From positions 35,781-99,780 of the forward strand of contig JACRPE010000007.1 of assembly GCA_016214055.1 (NCBI GenBank): DNA of 64,000 bases, read 5' to 3'. The notes beneath the pieces are model-generated. The model made no database searches. It worked only from the letters and a program-made list of their open reading frames with translations, and had not been told where the DNA came from. The stretch is from Candidatus Roizmanbacteria bacterium (lineage in GTDB: Bacteria; Patescibacteriota; Microgenomatia; UBA1406; GWC2-37-13). The position numbers were made by a program, and so were the translations under genes. Shown piece by piece: positions 1-7,623 of this stretch. The stretch's first letter is position 1, and each line of letters opens with the position of its first letter.

Positions 1-135
1 ATTGTCATACCAGACAACTCCTATTTTGTGATGGGAGATAATAGGAAAGGAAGTGTAGATTCCAGAGATTTTGGTCCGATTTCACGTGATCTCATTAAAA
101 GCAAAGTTGTTTTTTGCTATTTCAATTGCAAGTAA
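1..135 (+). CDS. lepB: Type I signal peptidase, C-terminal fragment
   Basis: The reading frame entering from the window edge encodes the last 44 residues of a type I signal peptidase, the membrane serine protease that cuts signal peptides from exported proteins. The family's C-terminal box is visible: MGDNR, then S-x-DSR and FGPI. The membrane anchor and the catalytic Ser/Lys pair lie outside the window. It ends at TAA (133-135). Several exported proteins in the window (Cys-rich VirB2-like protein, C39 coiled-coil protein, lamin-tail protein) are plausible substrates. Confidence 0.85.
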   Translation: MVIPDNSYFVMGDNRKGSVDSRDFGPISRDLIKSKVVFCYFNCK

Positions 136-195
136 TAAGTCTCCGATGGTTAACTTAATTGACTAATTTACTTAATAAGTATAACATCATTATTA

Positions 196-687
196 ATGAA
201 GGTGAAAAAGATTCTAATCATCTCCGTTTCAATTTTCTTTTTTTCTATTTTTTTATATGTAACTGATTGGGGATTTGTTAATGGAGGTATTACTGCCTAT
301 CCCATAAGCTGTCCTCGTGGTGATTATATAAATAGTGGGTGCTATATAGACACAAACAACCTCATAGACACAAACAACCTCATAGACACAAACTACATCA
401 TGGACAATCGAATTCCTATTACATTTTTTCCCAATAAAAACTCTCAAACGGTCATAACAAAACATCCTCTAGGACCACTTGGTAAGCTTGATGATTGTAT
501 CGTTGTAGATAGAACAAGTTGGCAGTGTTGGCTTTATAACAGGGAAGTAGGAATTCGTTCTTTCGATGGAGAGTTCAACTTAATAACCTCATCTTTAAAA
601 AGAACAGATGAGGAGGAAAAAAGAATATTAATTACCAGATTTGTTCCCCGCTGGAGATGGTTGTTTTTGAAAATATTTAAAAAGTGA
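196..687 (+). CDS. Orphan exported or membrane-anchored protein with a short tandem repeat
   Basis: I do not recognise this 163-aa protein. It starts with two lysines and a hydrophobic segment (about residues 6-24), so it is probably exported or anchored with its body outside the cytoplasm. Three copies of a six-residue unit (I-D-T-N-N-L) occur at about residues 51-68. Four cysteines lie in the extracytoplasmic part. A possible -10 (TATAAC, 180-185) lies 10 nt before the ATG. The stop overlaps the GTG start of the next gene, so the two are probably co-translated. Confidence 0.6.
   Translation: MKVKKILIISVSIFFFSIFLYVTDWGFVNGGITAYPISCPRGDYINSGCYIDTNNLIDTNNLIDTNYIMDNRIPITFFPNKNSQTVITKHPLGPLGKLDDCIVVDRTSWQCWLYNREVGIRSFDGEFNLITSSLKRTDEEEKRILITRFVPRWRWLFLKIFKK
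346..399 (+). repeat. 18-bp tandem repeat, three copies, in a coding region
   Basis: Copies at 346-363 and 364-381 are identical (unit ATAGACACAAACAACCTC). The third (382-399) differs at two positions. The unit is a multiple of three, so a change in copy number would alter length but keep the frame. Confidence 0.85.
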
Positions 688-1547
688 ATATCTTGCTCAG
701 TAGAAAAGATAAGATTTTAATAGCTGTATCAGTTGTAATCTACTTGGTCGCGCTAGTTTTTATCCGGAATATATTTGCTCACATTTTTCTTGTTTTACCC
801 TTTTTTCTATCAATAGCACTAAAATTTTATACAAATAAACGTCTTCCTGTTGTAAGAGTAATCATGCTCGACATTTTATTGCTATCAATTATTTTTGTTC
901 GCGTTTATCAACTATATAAAATAATAAAAACCGTTAATAGAGATCCACAAATAAGTAAATCGTCACAAATTATAGTTCCGTCGATTGTACCTGAAGCAGG
1001 ATTATCAAAACTTAAAGTTATTCTTCCGCCAGTTGGGCCTTATTGCAACGGCTGTTATAGTGGGGCACCAGGAGGTCTTACTACTTCACCCATAACAAAC
1101 AATTTATTAATATCAGAAGGTCAATGGGTTTCTGGAGAATATTTCACGCCAAATGAGGAAAAACAATGGAATTATATATATTACGTTTTCAAAAATTTAC
1201 TTCCTGAATTACCTCAAGATACGAAGATGATTATGCCAGGAAGTAATTTTTTTCAAGACGTTATAAAAATAGCCGTAAATAGTTCACAAGAATTTAAAAA
1301 ATCAGATCCTGACAACAAGGGAAATATATTAATTTATACCTATAAAAAATTAGCGGAAAAAACAAATAAAGAGGGGATAAAAATATATATTTTTGAGGTT
1401 CGTCCAACCTTCGATAAGGGCTCATTAAATAGACGAGATGCGATTTTTATTAAGAACGGCGCCACTTTTTATATTATGTTTGATTGGAAGACAAGGGATT
1501 TTGACGGAACATTTGACAAAATAATTGACTCGATAAGATTTGAATGA
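684..1547 (+). CDS. Orphan membrane protein
   Basis: This 287-aa protein has no family I can name. The first ~90 residues are hydrophobic and look like three membrane segments with short charged loops. The rest is a soluble domain with a Gly/Pro/Cys-rich stretch (NGCYSGAPGG) near residue 125. Translation appears to start at GTG, whose last two bases belong to the TGA stop of the preceding gene. That coupling suggests the two orphans work together at the envelope. Confidence 0.6.
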   Translation: MNILLSRKDKILIAVSVVIYLVALVFIRNIFAHIFLVLPFFLSIALKFYTNKRLPVVRVIMLDILLLSIIFVRVYQLYKIIKTVNRDPQISKSSQIIVPSIVPEAGLSKLKVILPPVGPYCNGCYSGAPGGLTTSPITNNLLISEGQWVSGEYFTPNEEKQWNYIYYVFKNLLPELPQDTKMIMPGSNFFQDVIKIAVNSSQEFKKSDPDNKGNILIYTYKKLAEKTNKEGIKIYIFEVRPTFDKGSLNRRDAIFIKNGATFYIMFDWKTRDFDGTFDKIIDSIRFE

Positions 1548-1569
1548 AATTTATTTTTATTGTATTATT

Positions 1570-1606
1570 AGACTGGTGGATCCCCGGCCTTCGCCGAGGA
1601 TGACAC
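1570..1606. repeat. Dispersed palindromic repeat, half element
   Basis: A hairpin (CCCCGGCC, TTCG, CCGAGG) is followed by the ATGACA terminus shared by most short repeats in this window. It begins with an AGACTGG-like stretch also seen near 35171 and 39616. Confidence 0.7.
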
Positions 1607-1640
1607 TCTGTGATTTATCTTCATATAGTACAATTAGGTC

Positions 1641-3380
1641 ATGAAATTTGCGGATTTAGCGACTTATTTTGAGAAAATTGAGGCGGTATCTTCGCGCCTC
1701 ACCATCACCTCACTTCTTGCTGAGCTTTTTCAAAAACTAACTCCTCTTGAATTGGAGAAGACGGTGTATTTATTGCAGGGAAGAGTCGTTCCCGCATTCC
1801 AAGCAATCGAGTTTGGTATGGCGGAAAAGACGGTGGTGAAGGCAATTGTTTCCGCACTCAACATGGAAAAGGCATACTTTGACCGAGAGGCGAGAAAGAT
1901 GGGGGATTTGGGAAAGACGGTTGAGTTTTTCAAAAAACAGTTTTTATCATTCGAAGCAAAGGATTTGACCATTCTTGAAACATACGAGGCGCTATACAAG
2001 GCGGCAACAGCGCATGGAGATAAATCTCAAGAATTCAAAATAAATATTCTCTCTCTTTTGATACGCCAACTTGATCCGTTATCAGCACGTTACCTGGTAC
2101 GCATTCCTCAAACCCTCATGCGATTGGGATTCTCGGATATGACGGTACTGGACGCTTATTCATGGATGCTAACCGGTGATAAAAGTTTGCGGCCTGCAAT
2201 TGAGGCGGCATATCATGTGCGTCCTGATTTAGGATATATCGGTCGCATATTGAAAGAAAAAGGAGTGAAAGAAATGGCAAATATTCAGCCCCACATCTTT
2301 ACCCCCATCATCATGATGCGTGCGGAAAGGCTCTCATCAGGCGAGGAAATCATTGCACAGATTGGCACCTGTGCGGTCGAACCGAAGTACGATGGATTTC
2401 GTTTACAAATTCATTACGATAAAAAATCAGGAGTGGTCAAATTATATTCACGAAGTCTTGAGGATGTCTCACTCATGTATCCTGACGTCATTGAAGGAAT
2501 TAAAAAACAAATGAGCGCGGATGAGGTAATACTGGAGGGAGAGGCGATTGGGTTTGATCCGGCGACGGGGTCTTTTTTGCCCTTTCAAGATACGGTACAG
2601 AGAAAACGGAAATATGACATTGCGGAAAAGGCGCTTGAAATTCCTCTCAAATTATTTTGTTTTGAATTGCTTTATGCTGATGGGAAGAATTATGTCCACA
2701 CCCCTTTCATTGAACGCAGAAAATGCTTAGAAGAAATTATCCATACCACAAAGGATATTTCAAAAGATACCGTACTTATTGCTCCCCATGAAATTATTTC
2801 TGAAGGCGTCAAAATTGAACTCAACTTTGAAGACGCAATAGCACGAGGGTTGGAGGGAATCATTGCAAAAAAACTTGACGGAATTTATCAACCCGGTGCG
2901 CGGGGGTGGAACTGGATCAAATTTAAACGGAGCTACTCTTCTAAAATCGAAGACACCATCGATTGTGTGGTGATGGGATATGACGCGGGGAAGGGGAAGC
3001 GGACCGATTTTGGGATCGGAGCATTCCTTGTGGGTATATATGACAAAACTAAGGAAAAATATGTAACTATTGCAAAAATCGGCACCGGCTTAACCGATAT
3101 AGAGTGGCGAGAAATATTTGCTAAAAGTCAAAAGTTAAAAGTCAAAAGTAAACCGTCAGTCTATGAGGTCGAGAAGGGGATGGAGTGTGACGTGTGGCTT
3201 GATCCATACTTGGTAGTTGAGATCAAAGCCGACGAAATAACTAAATCACCCATCCACACGGCACATCTTGCACTTCGTTTTCCCCGTCTGCAAAGATTCC
3301 GTGATGATAAAAAGGCTGAAGACGCCACCACTCTTTCTGAAATGGAGTCGATGTTTACGGGGCAAGGAAAGACGAAATAA
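1641..3380 (+). CDS. lig: ATP-dependent DNA ligase, archaeal type
   Basis: A 579-aa ligase that seals nicked DNA using ATP. Order: helical N-terminal DNA-binding domain (~1-200), adenylation domain (~215-420) and OB-fold domain (~430-560). The adenylated lysine is K249 in the motif EPKYDGFR. Motif III reads LEGEAIGF and motif IV GLEGIIAKK. This architecture is that of archaeal and eukaryotic ligase I rather than of bacterial NAD-dependent LigA, so transfer from archaea at some time is a reasonable inference. A -10 box TACAAT (1629-1634) ends 6 nt before the ATG, giving a leaderless start. An AAAAGTC-rich low-complexity stretch (3123-3150) encodes a Lys/Ser/Val linker. The 3' end overlaps the convergent glycosyltransferase by 26 nt. 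Confidence 0.93.
   Translation: MKFADLATYFEKIEAVSSRLTITSLLAELFQKLTPLELEKTVYLLQGRVVPAFQAIEFGMAEKTVVKAIVSALNMEKAYFDREARKMGDLGKTVEFFKKQFLSFEAKDLTILETYEALYKAATAHGDKSQEFKINILSLLIRQLDPLSARYLVRIPQTLMRLGFSDMTVLDAYSWMLTGDKSLRPAIEAAYHVRPDLGYIGRILKEKGVKEMANIQPHIFTPIIMMRAERLSSGEEIIAQIGTCAVEPKYDGFRLQIHYDKKSGVVKLYSRSLEDVSLMYPDVIEGIKKQMSADEVILEGEAIGFDPATGSFLPFQDTVQRKRKYDIAEKALEIPLKLFCFELLYADGKNYVHTPFIERRKCLEEIIHTTKDISKDTVLIAPHEIISEGVKIELNFEDAIARGLEGIIAKKLDGIYQPGARGWNWIKFKRSYSSKIEDTIDCVVMGYDAGKGKRTDFGIGAFLVGIYDKTKEKYVTIAKIGTGLTDIEWREIFAKSQKLKVKSKPSVYEVEKGMECDVWLDPYLVVEIKADEITKSPIHTAHLALRFPRLQRFRDDKKAEDATTLSEMESMFTGQGKTK
3123..3150 (+). repeat. AAAAGT low-complexity repeat inside the ligase gene
   Basis: The unit AAAAGT(C/T) occurs four times in a row and is read in frame as a basic linker in the OB-fold region. 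The composition differs from the flanking codons and suggests an inserted or expanded simple repeat. Confidence 0.5.
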
Positions 3381-4053
3381 TATTCTTTTTATGATGCATA
3401 AGCGTCTTCATAAACCTGACCGGGTATTCACCAAAAAATGACTGGGGATTTTTTTTGATTCGGCGTCCGGAGATATACACAATGAGGTCATGGTCGCGTA
3501 ATATAGTGCCATGGGCGGCAGTGATATGTATGGAGAGATCAATGTCCTCATGTACTTTTTTATCATTCAAACACACATCATTTTTTACCTTATTCCACAT
3601 AGACCGGCTCAGTATCATATTCGGTCCTGAGAGAACTTCATTGTGGAATATGGGTTTGATGAAATCAAAATAGAGGTTAATGATGGGCATCGCCTTTACG
3701 TTCAGGTCATAGAACTCAACCGGTCCCGTAAGGGCATCAATTTTTTTGGTTTCAAAATTATCTTTCACCCTCTTTATCCAATCGGGGGGAAGATGTGTAT
3801 CGGCGTCACAGCGGGCTATGATATCACCTGTTGCGGTATTAAAACCCTTATTTCGTGCGGCTATCATCCCCTGGACCGGTTCTTTTACGATGGTGACGGG
3901 AAAAAGCTTTGCAATTTTTATGGTTTTATCGGTGCAGTTATTGTCTACCACAATGATTTCATCGGGCCGTACTTGCTGTGCCATAATATGCACGAGACAG
4001 TCTTTCATATATTTTTCTTCGTTATATGCGGGGATAACCAGGGAAATCTTCAT
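3355..4053 (-). CDS. Family 2 glycosyltransferase
   Basis: A 232-aa GT-A enzyme that transfers a sugar from a nucleotide sugar, probably for surface glycans or glycolipids. The N-terminal motif is VIPAYNEE and the metal-binding motif is CDAD (about residue 88). An EDIDL-type acid motif lies near residue 170, where the catalytic base is expected. There is no clear membrane segment. A TACAAT -10 with extended TGA (plus-strand 4060-4065) ends 6 nt before the ATG, so the mRNA is probably leaderless. The gene is divergent from a second GT2 gene with only 35 bp between the starts. Confidence 0.88.
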   Translation of the reverse strand: MKISLVIPAYNEEKYMKDCLVHIMAQQVRPDEIIVVDNNCTDKTIKIAKLFPVTIVKEPVQGMIAARNKGFNTATGDIIARCDADTHLPPDWIKRVKDNFETKKIDALTGPVEFYDLNVKAMPIINLYFDFIKPIFHNEVLSGPNMILSRSMWNKVKNDVCLNDKKVHEDIDLSIHITAAHGTILRDHDLIVYISGRRIKKNPQSFFGEYPVRFMKTLMHHKKNIISSFLAP

Positions 4054-4088
4054 ATCCTCATTGTATCAAATGATATAATGTTGGGATT

Positions 4089-4913
4089 ATGAAGCCATTT
4101 TTCTCGATAATCGTCCCTACTTTAAACGAAGAACATTTTCTTCCCCTCCTTCTTTCTGACCTGGAGCGCCAAAAAGAAAAGAATTTTGAGGTCATTATCA
4201 TCGATGGGGCATCTGCCGATAAAACAGAAGAGATCGCAAAAGAATTTTCAAAAAAGCTGGAACTCAGTTTTTTCCAGGTAAAAAAGCGGAATGTTTCTTT
4301 TCAAAGAAACTTGGGAGCACAAAAATCAAATGGAGCATTTATGGTTTTTTTGGATGCGGACTCAAGCGTGTCGCCTTACTTTACCAAAAAGCTTCACTCA
4401 TATATCCTCCGCACAAAAGGACTGGTCTTTTTACCCGCAATCGCACCCGATGAGGTAAACTCCCAAACGAAAGTGGTATTTAACTTTACCAATTTCATTG
4501 TGGAGATGTCCCAGAGCATAGGGAGACCTTTTTCATCGGGAGGCTCAATGATATTTGAGCGGAATTTTTTCCATTTTATCGGTGGATTTCCCGAGAATGT
4601 GTTTATGTCCGAAGATCATCAGATCATACAGAAGGCATACAAACACGGGGTAAAGGCGCGTTTTATGCGGGGTATAAAGGTTAAAATGTCCATGCGCCGC
4701 ATGAAAAAAGAAGGAGAGCTGAAGCTTCTGTATAAATATGTACTGACCGCGGCACAATATTTAATAAAGGGAAAAATAGACAAAAAAATTATCGAATATC
4801 AGATGGGGGGTCATTTTTATCTTCAAAAGGAAAAGAATAAATCAGTCGAAGACAAAGCACAGGAATATTTAAATGAGGCTAAACGATTCTTCAGAAAGAT
4901 CTTTCTTCAATAA
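4089..4913 (+). CDS. Family 2 glycosyltransferase
   Basis: A 274-aa GT-A glycosyltransferase. Motifs are IIVPTLNEE near the N terminus, IIDGASADKT, and the metal-binding FLDADSS near residue 94. EDHQ near residue 175 fits the catalytic-base motif. It resembles the divergent neighbour at 3355-4053 in fold but not closely in sequence. The TGATATAAT extended -10 (TATAAT 4074-4079) lies 9 nt before the ATG. The acceptor cannot be told from the sequence. Confidence 0.88.
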   Translation: MKPFFSIIVPTLNEEHFLPLLLSDLERQKEKNFEVIIIDGASADKTEEIAKEFSKKLELSFFQVKKRNVSFQRNLGAQKSNGAFMVFLDADSSVSPYFTKKLHSYILRTKGLVFLPAIAPDEVNSQTKVVFNFTNFIVEMSQSIGRPFSSGGSMIFERNFFHFIGGFPENVFMSEDHQIIQKAYKHGVKARFMRGIKVKMSMRRMKKEGELKLLYKYVLTAAQYLIKGKIDKKIIEYQMGGHFYLQKEKNKSVEDKAQEYLNEAKRFFRKIFLQ

Positions 4914-4930
4914 TTTAATATTGATTTATT

Positions 4931-5013
4931 GTCATTCCCGCGCAGGCGGGAATCCAGTCTTAAAATACAATTTTGTAATTGTAGCATGGATCCCCATCTT
5001 CACGGGGATGACA
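4931..5013. repeat. Composite palindromic repeat, two hairpins with conserved linker
   Basis: An 83-bp element. Hairpin 1 is TCCCGC/GCGGGA and hairpin 2 is CCCC/GGGG. They are joined by an AT-rich linker (AATCCAGTCT ... GTAATTGTAG). The outer ends are GTCAT and ATGACA. The same two-hairpin layout and linker recur at 26000-26083. Confidence 0.8.
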
Positions 5014-5134
5014 TTTGAGTGATAAATAATTATCCACAAAATACTTTACATATTTTTACGGCTTTGGAGAGCTCTATTGTATTATTAAAATAATATAGGA
5101 TGTCTTATAACATATATGATTTATTCTATAGGCC

Positions 5135-5163
5135 TTGACAAAATAAAACCAATACTTTATATT
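5135..5163 (+). promoter_or_regulatory. Promoter of the 50-aa orphan gene
   Basis: TTGACA (5135-5140), a 17-nt spacer, then TATATT (5158-5163). The predicted transcription start coincides with the ATG at 5170. The strength of this match is the main evidence that the small gene is real. Confidence 0.75.
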
Positions 5164-5169
5164 AGTGAT

Positions 5170-5322
5170 ATGAAATCCCAAGCGATCTACATGCAGACAG
5201 ATAAATCTCAGGACAAGCACGAGCTAAGCCAGAAGAATGAGTTTATCCGATTTGTGGGAGGTCAGTTTAAGCAGCTTACCCGTCGTAATCTCGGGTTACC
5301 GATGAAGTTATACCATCTCTAA
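5170..5322 (+). CDS. Small basic orphan protein, 50 aa
   Basis: I do not recognise this protein. The open frame continues upstream, but the promoter at 5135-5163 places transcription at about 5170, which selects this ATG. The N-terminal half is polar. The C-terminal half (GGQFKQLTRR ... LPMKLYHL) is basic and amphipathic, which could suit nucleic-acid or membrane binding; that is inference. There is no signal peptide and no cysteine. It stands alone between glycosyltransferases and the DUF2298 gene, with a hairpin directly downstream. Confidence 0.6.
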   Translation: MKSQAIYMQTDKSQDKHELSQKNEFIRFVGGQFKQLTRRNLGLPMKLYHL

Positions 5323-5330
5323 ATTCTGCC

Positions 5331-5391
5331 CAAAAAAAAGAAGAGCATCACTACCGCTCGTATAAGGGGACGACGAGTAGTAATGCCCTTC
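5331..5391 (-). terminator. Intrinsic terminator of the DUF2298 gene
   Basis: Arms at 5340-5361 and 5370-5391 form a 22-bp imperfect stem with an 8-nt loop. Read on the minus strand, the hairpin is followed by eight U residues (A-run at 5332-5339). It lies just past the stop of the minus-strand gene. The plus-strand side lacks a U tract but could still stabilise the end of the 50-aa gene's mRNA. Confidence 0.85.
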
Positions 5392-5427
5392 GCATACATT
5401 AGCAGATAGTATTTTTAATGTCAAGGT

Positions 5428-7572
5428 CTACTTATTTTTTACTTGATACAGAGCCCCAAACCCACTTGATGAAGTAAATATTTTATCTGCAAGTTTCATA
5501 AATTTTTCTTCAAATAGATTTTTGTATTTATCGCGTTCCATACGTGAGACTACGATGTATTTAATGTTATATTTACTGATTAATTCGACTGTTTTATCGA
5601 CATCTTTGGACTCATAGAGCGCGACAATATCGGGTATGCGGTTACCCACTACATTTGCCGATCCGCGCCATAACCATTCATGAACCCACCACCCCGCGAC
5701 CGTCGGAAGGCCTGTGTTGGCCGAAATGCGGGCGAAATCCGTGTAAGAATCACCCTGTGCTTCGAGGATAGTGGGTTGACCGGTTACTTTATCATTCATA
5801 AAATCAACAATCTCTTTATCTTCCGCAAATGTTGTCTCCATCCACTTAATCCCATTCAATTCAGGTGTCTTTTTTAATGCTCCGTAGTATGAAGGGAATG
5901 AATAAAAAGGATAGATAAATATGAATGAAAAGAAGAATAAAAATATGCAGGATAAGATAAAACGGGGGAGGCGGGTAAGAAGAGTTATCCGGAAAAAAGT
6001 ATAGGTTGAGGCAATCCCCATGATCATAAAGGCCTGGTAGCCGAGTTTAAACATGGTATTCGCCCTGAAGTGCGCCGGATAGATATCTTTAATGTAAAAG
6101 AATTCGGGTATAAAGATAAGTATTGTTCCGAACACGAAGCAGATAAAAATAAAGTCATCAATTGCGGTATGAAGCGGGGTAGGATGCTCTTTTCTTTTTT
6201 GTTGAATATATTTCACGATAAAAAATAGGAGAAAACTCACCCAGAAAAATCCCCATAGCACAAACAACATCCACAAAGGGTCAGGCTGACAGTTTCCTTT
6301 TTCAAATAAGAAAGGTCCGACCTTAACCATAGCAACCAAAAAGTCCGGACTGCAATTCACGCCAATGCCTGATACGAAAGGTGAAAAATGAGAGGAGAAA
6401 GGAAATGAAAACAGTAAAAATGAGAGTATCATCACTCCCCCTAATATAAAAAGCTTCCGGCTGAACCCAAACAGGGCAAGAAATAAGAGTCCTGCAAGAA
6501 GGATATATATGGGTCCGTCGAAGGCGTTGGTCATGTAATGGATAGCGGCGAGGAAACCGAGAAGGATTGAATTTGAAATTAGAAATTTGTTTACCCTGAG
6601 GAACGTAGGGAAATTTGAAATTTTTCTATCCTGAGATTGTTTGATAAACATTAAAAACAACACCGATATCGTCAACAGGACAAAGGGGATGTCAAATACG
6701 TGTCCGTGCAGGTCGGCAACCACGTAGGAATAGGAAGGGAACTCATGGATGGTAAACGGAATAAACCGGGTTGCGTTCGGGTACCAGTATTTCGTGGGAT
6801 TATATTTGCTAAGAATTTGCCAGAAAGGAATAGGTTTATCGGGGCTATACCCTGAGGTGAAAAGATAGACAGTATGCAGATTTCCTGCGAGATTGACGAT
6901 GAGCGTTCCCAGCAATCCTCCAAAGATTGCATGACGCAGCGATTTGTAAAAGAGATAGATAATATTTCCAACAAGAGAAAAAACCATAGTAATGCTTTGG
7001 GCAAATATAGTGGCAAGAATGAGGTTGTAGCCCATAGCTGACGGAATATCAGTTAACTTGATGAGAACTGCTCCCGTCAAGTGTCCGAAATAATAGTAGT
7101 TAATCGGATTGTTTCCCGAAAACCACATATCCAGAGGGGGGAAAAACCGAGATCGAAGGATGGACTTCATAAACCCATAATCCATGAATTTTTCCAAACC
7201 CCGGATGGATGGCTCCTGACCCCTTATATATGCAAGAAAAAAAAGGGATGCGATAAAAAGTAATTCCTCAAAAAGAAAAATAAAAAAATCATTATTCAAA
7301 ATAAGTCGGGGAAGGCGTGCCCGTTTGAAATATATATACCCGACCACAAAGAAGGTAATGATCAAAACAAGACTTGTTTGGGTAAAGGGGAGAAGTTTAT
7401 ATATCCCCAAGATAAATACAATATAGCTCAACGCAAGAATGGCAATAGTTTTGGCAAAAGGGTATCCCCGGTCAAAGAATTGGTGAAAGAATGTACGGGT
7501 GAGAGGAAACACGATAATCCCGAGGGCAAAAAGTACTACATACCAGTTTAACGTCGTTATAATCCAGTCCAT
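5428..7572 (-). CDS. DUF2298 (YYY) multi-spanning membrane protein
   Basis: A 714-aa protein with a dozen or more membrane segments. It carries the DUF2298 signature, including YYYFGH at residues 159-164 after GLEKFMDYGF, and a soluble C-terminal part (~560-714). The family is known from archaea, Chloroflexi and CPR. It resembles membrane glycosyltransferases of the GT-C type, but no reaction is proven, so a role in lipid-linked sugar transfer is inference. Residues ~316-334, between membrane segments, are encoded by a 55-bp dispersed repeat also found in valS. TATAAT (7581-7586) ends 8 nt before the ATG, so it is leaderless. Confidence 0.85.
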   Translation of the reverse strand: MDWIITTLNWYVVLFALGIIVFPLTRTFFHQFFDRGYPFAKTIAILALSYIVFILGIYKLLPFTQTSLVLIITFFVVGYIYFKRARLPRLILNNDFFIFLFEELLFIASLFFLAYIRGQEPSIRGLEKFMDYGFMKSILRSRFFPPLDMWFSGNNPINYYYFGHLTGAVLIKLTDIPSAMGYNLILATIFAQSITMVFSLVGNIIYLFYKSLRHAIFGGLLGTLIVNLAGNLHTVYLFTSGYSPDKPIPFWQILSKYNPTKYWYPNATRFIPFTIHEFPSYSYVVADLHGHVFDIPFVLLTISVLFLMFIKQSQDRKISNFPTFLRVNKFLISNSILLGFLAAIHYMTNAFDGPIYILLAGLLFLALFGFSRKLFILGGVMILSFLLFSFPFSSHFSPFVSGIGVNCSPDFLVAMVKVGPFLFEKGNCQPDPLWMLFVLWGFFWVSFLLFFIVKYIQQKRKEHPTPLHTAIDDFIFICFVFGTILIFIPEFFYIKDIYPAHFRANTMFKLGYQAFMIMGIASTYTFFRITLLTRLPRFILSCIFLFFFSFIFIYPFYSFPSYYGALKKTPELNGIKWMETTFAEDKEIVDFMNDKVTGQPTILEAQGDSYTDFARISANTGLPTVAGWWVHEWLWRGSANVVGNRIPDIVALYESKDVDKTVELISKYNIKYIVVSRMERDKYKNLFEEKFMKLADKIFTSSSGFGALYQVKNK
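6571..6625 (-). repeat. 55-bp dispersed repeat inside the DUF2298 gene
   Basis: The reverse complement matches valS 8863-8917 over 55 bp with one mismatch; the first 44 bp are identical. Here it is read as KISNFPTFLRVNKFL. In valS the same DNA is read in another frame. Confidence 0.9.
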
Positions 7573-7623
7573 AAGTACCTATTATAATTGCTTTTTATCA
7601 TTTAAAATGAGAGAATTACCCTC

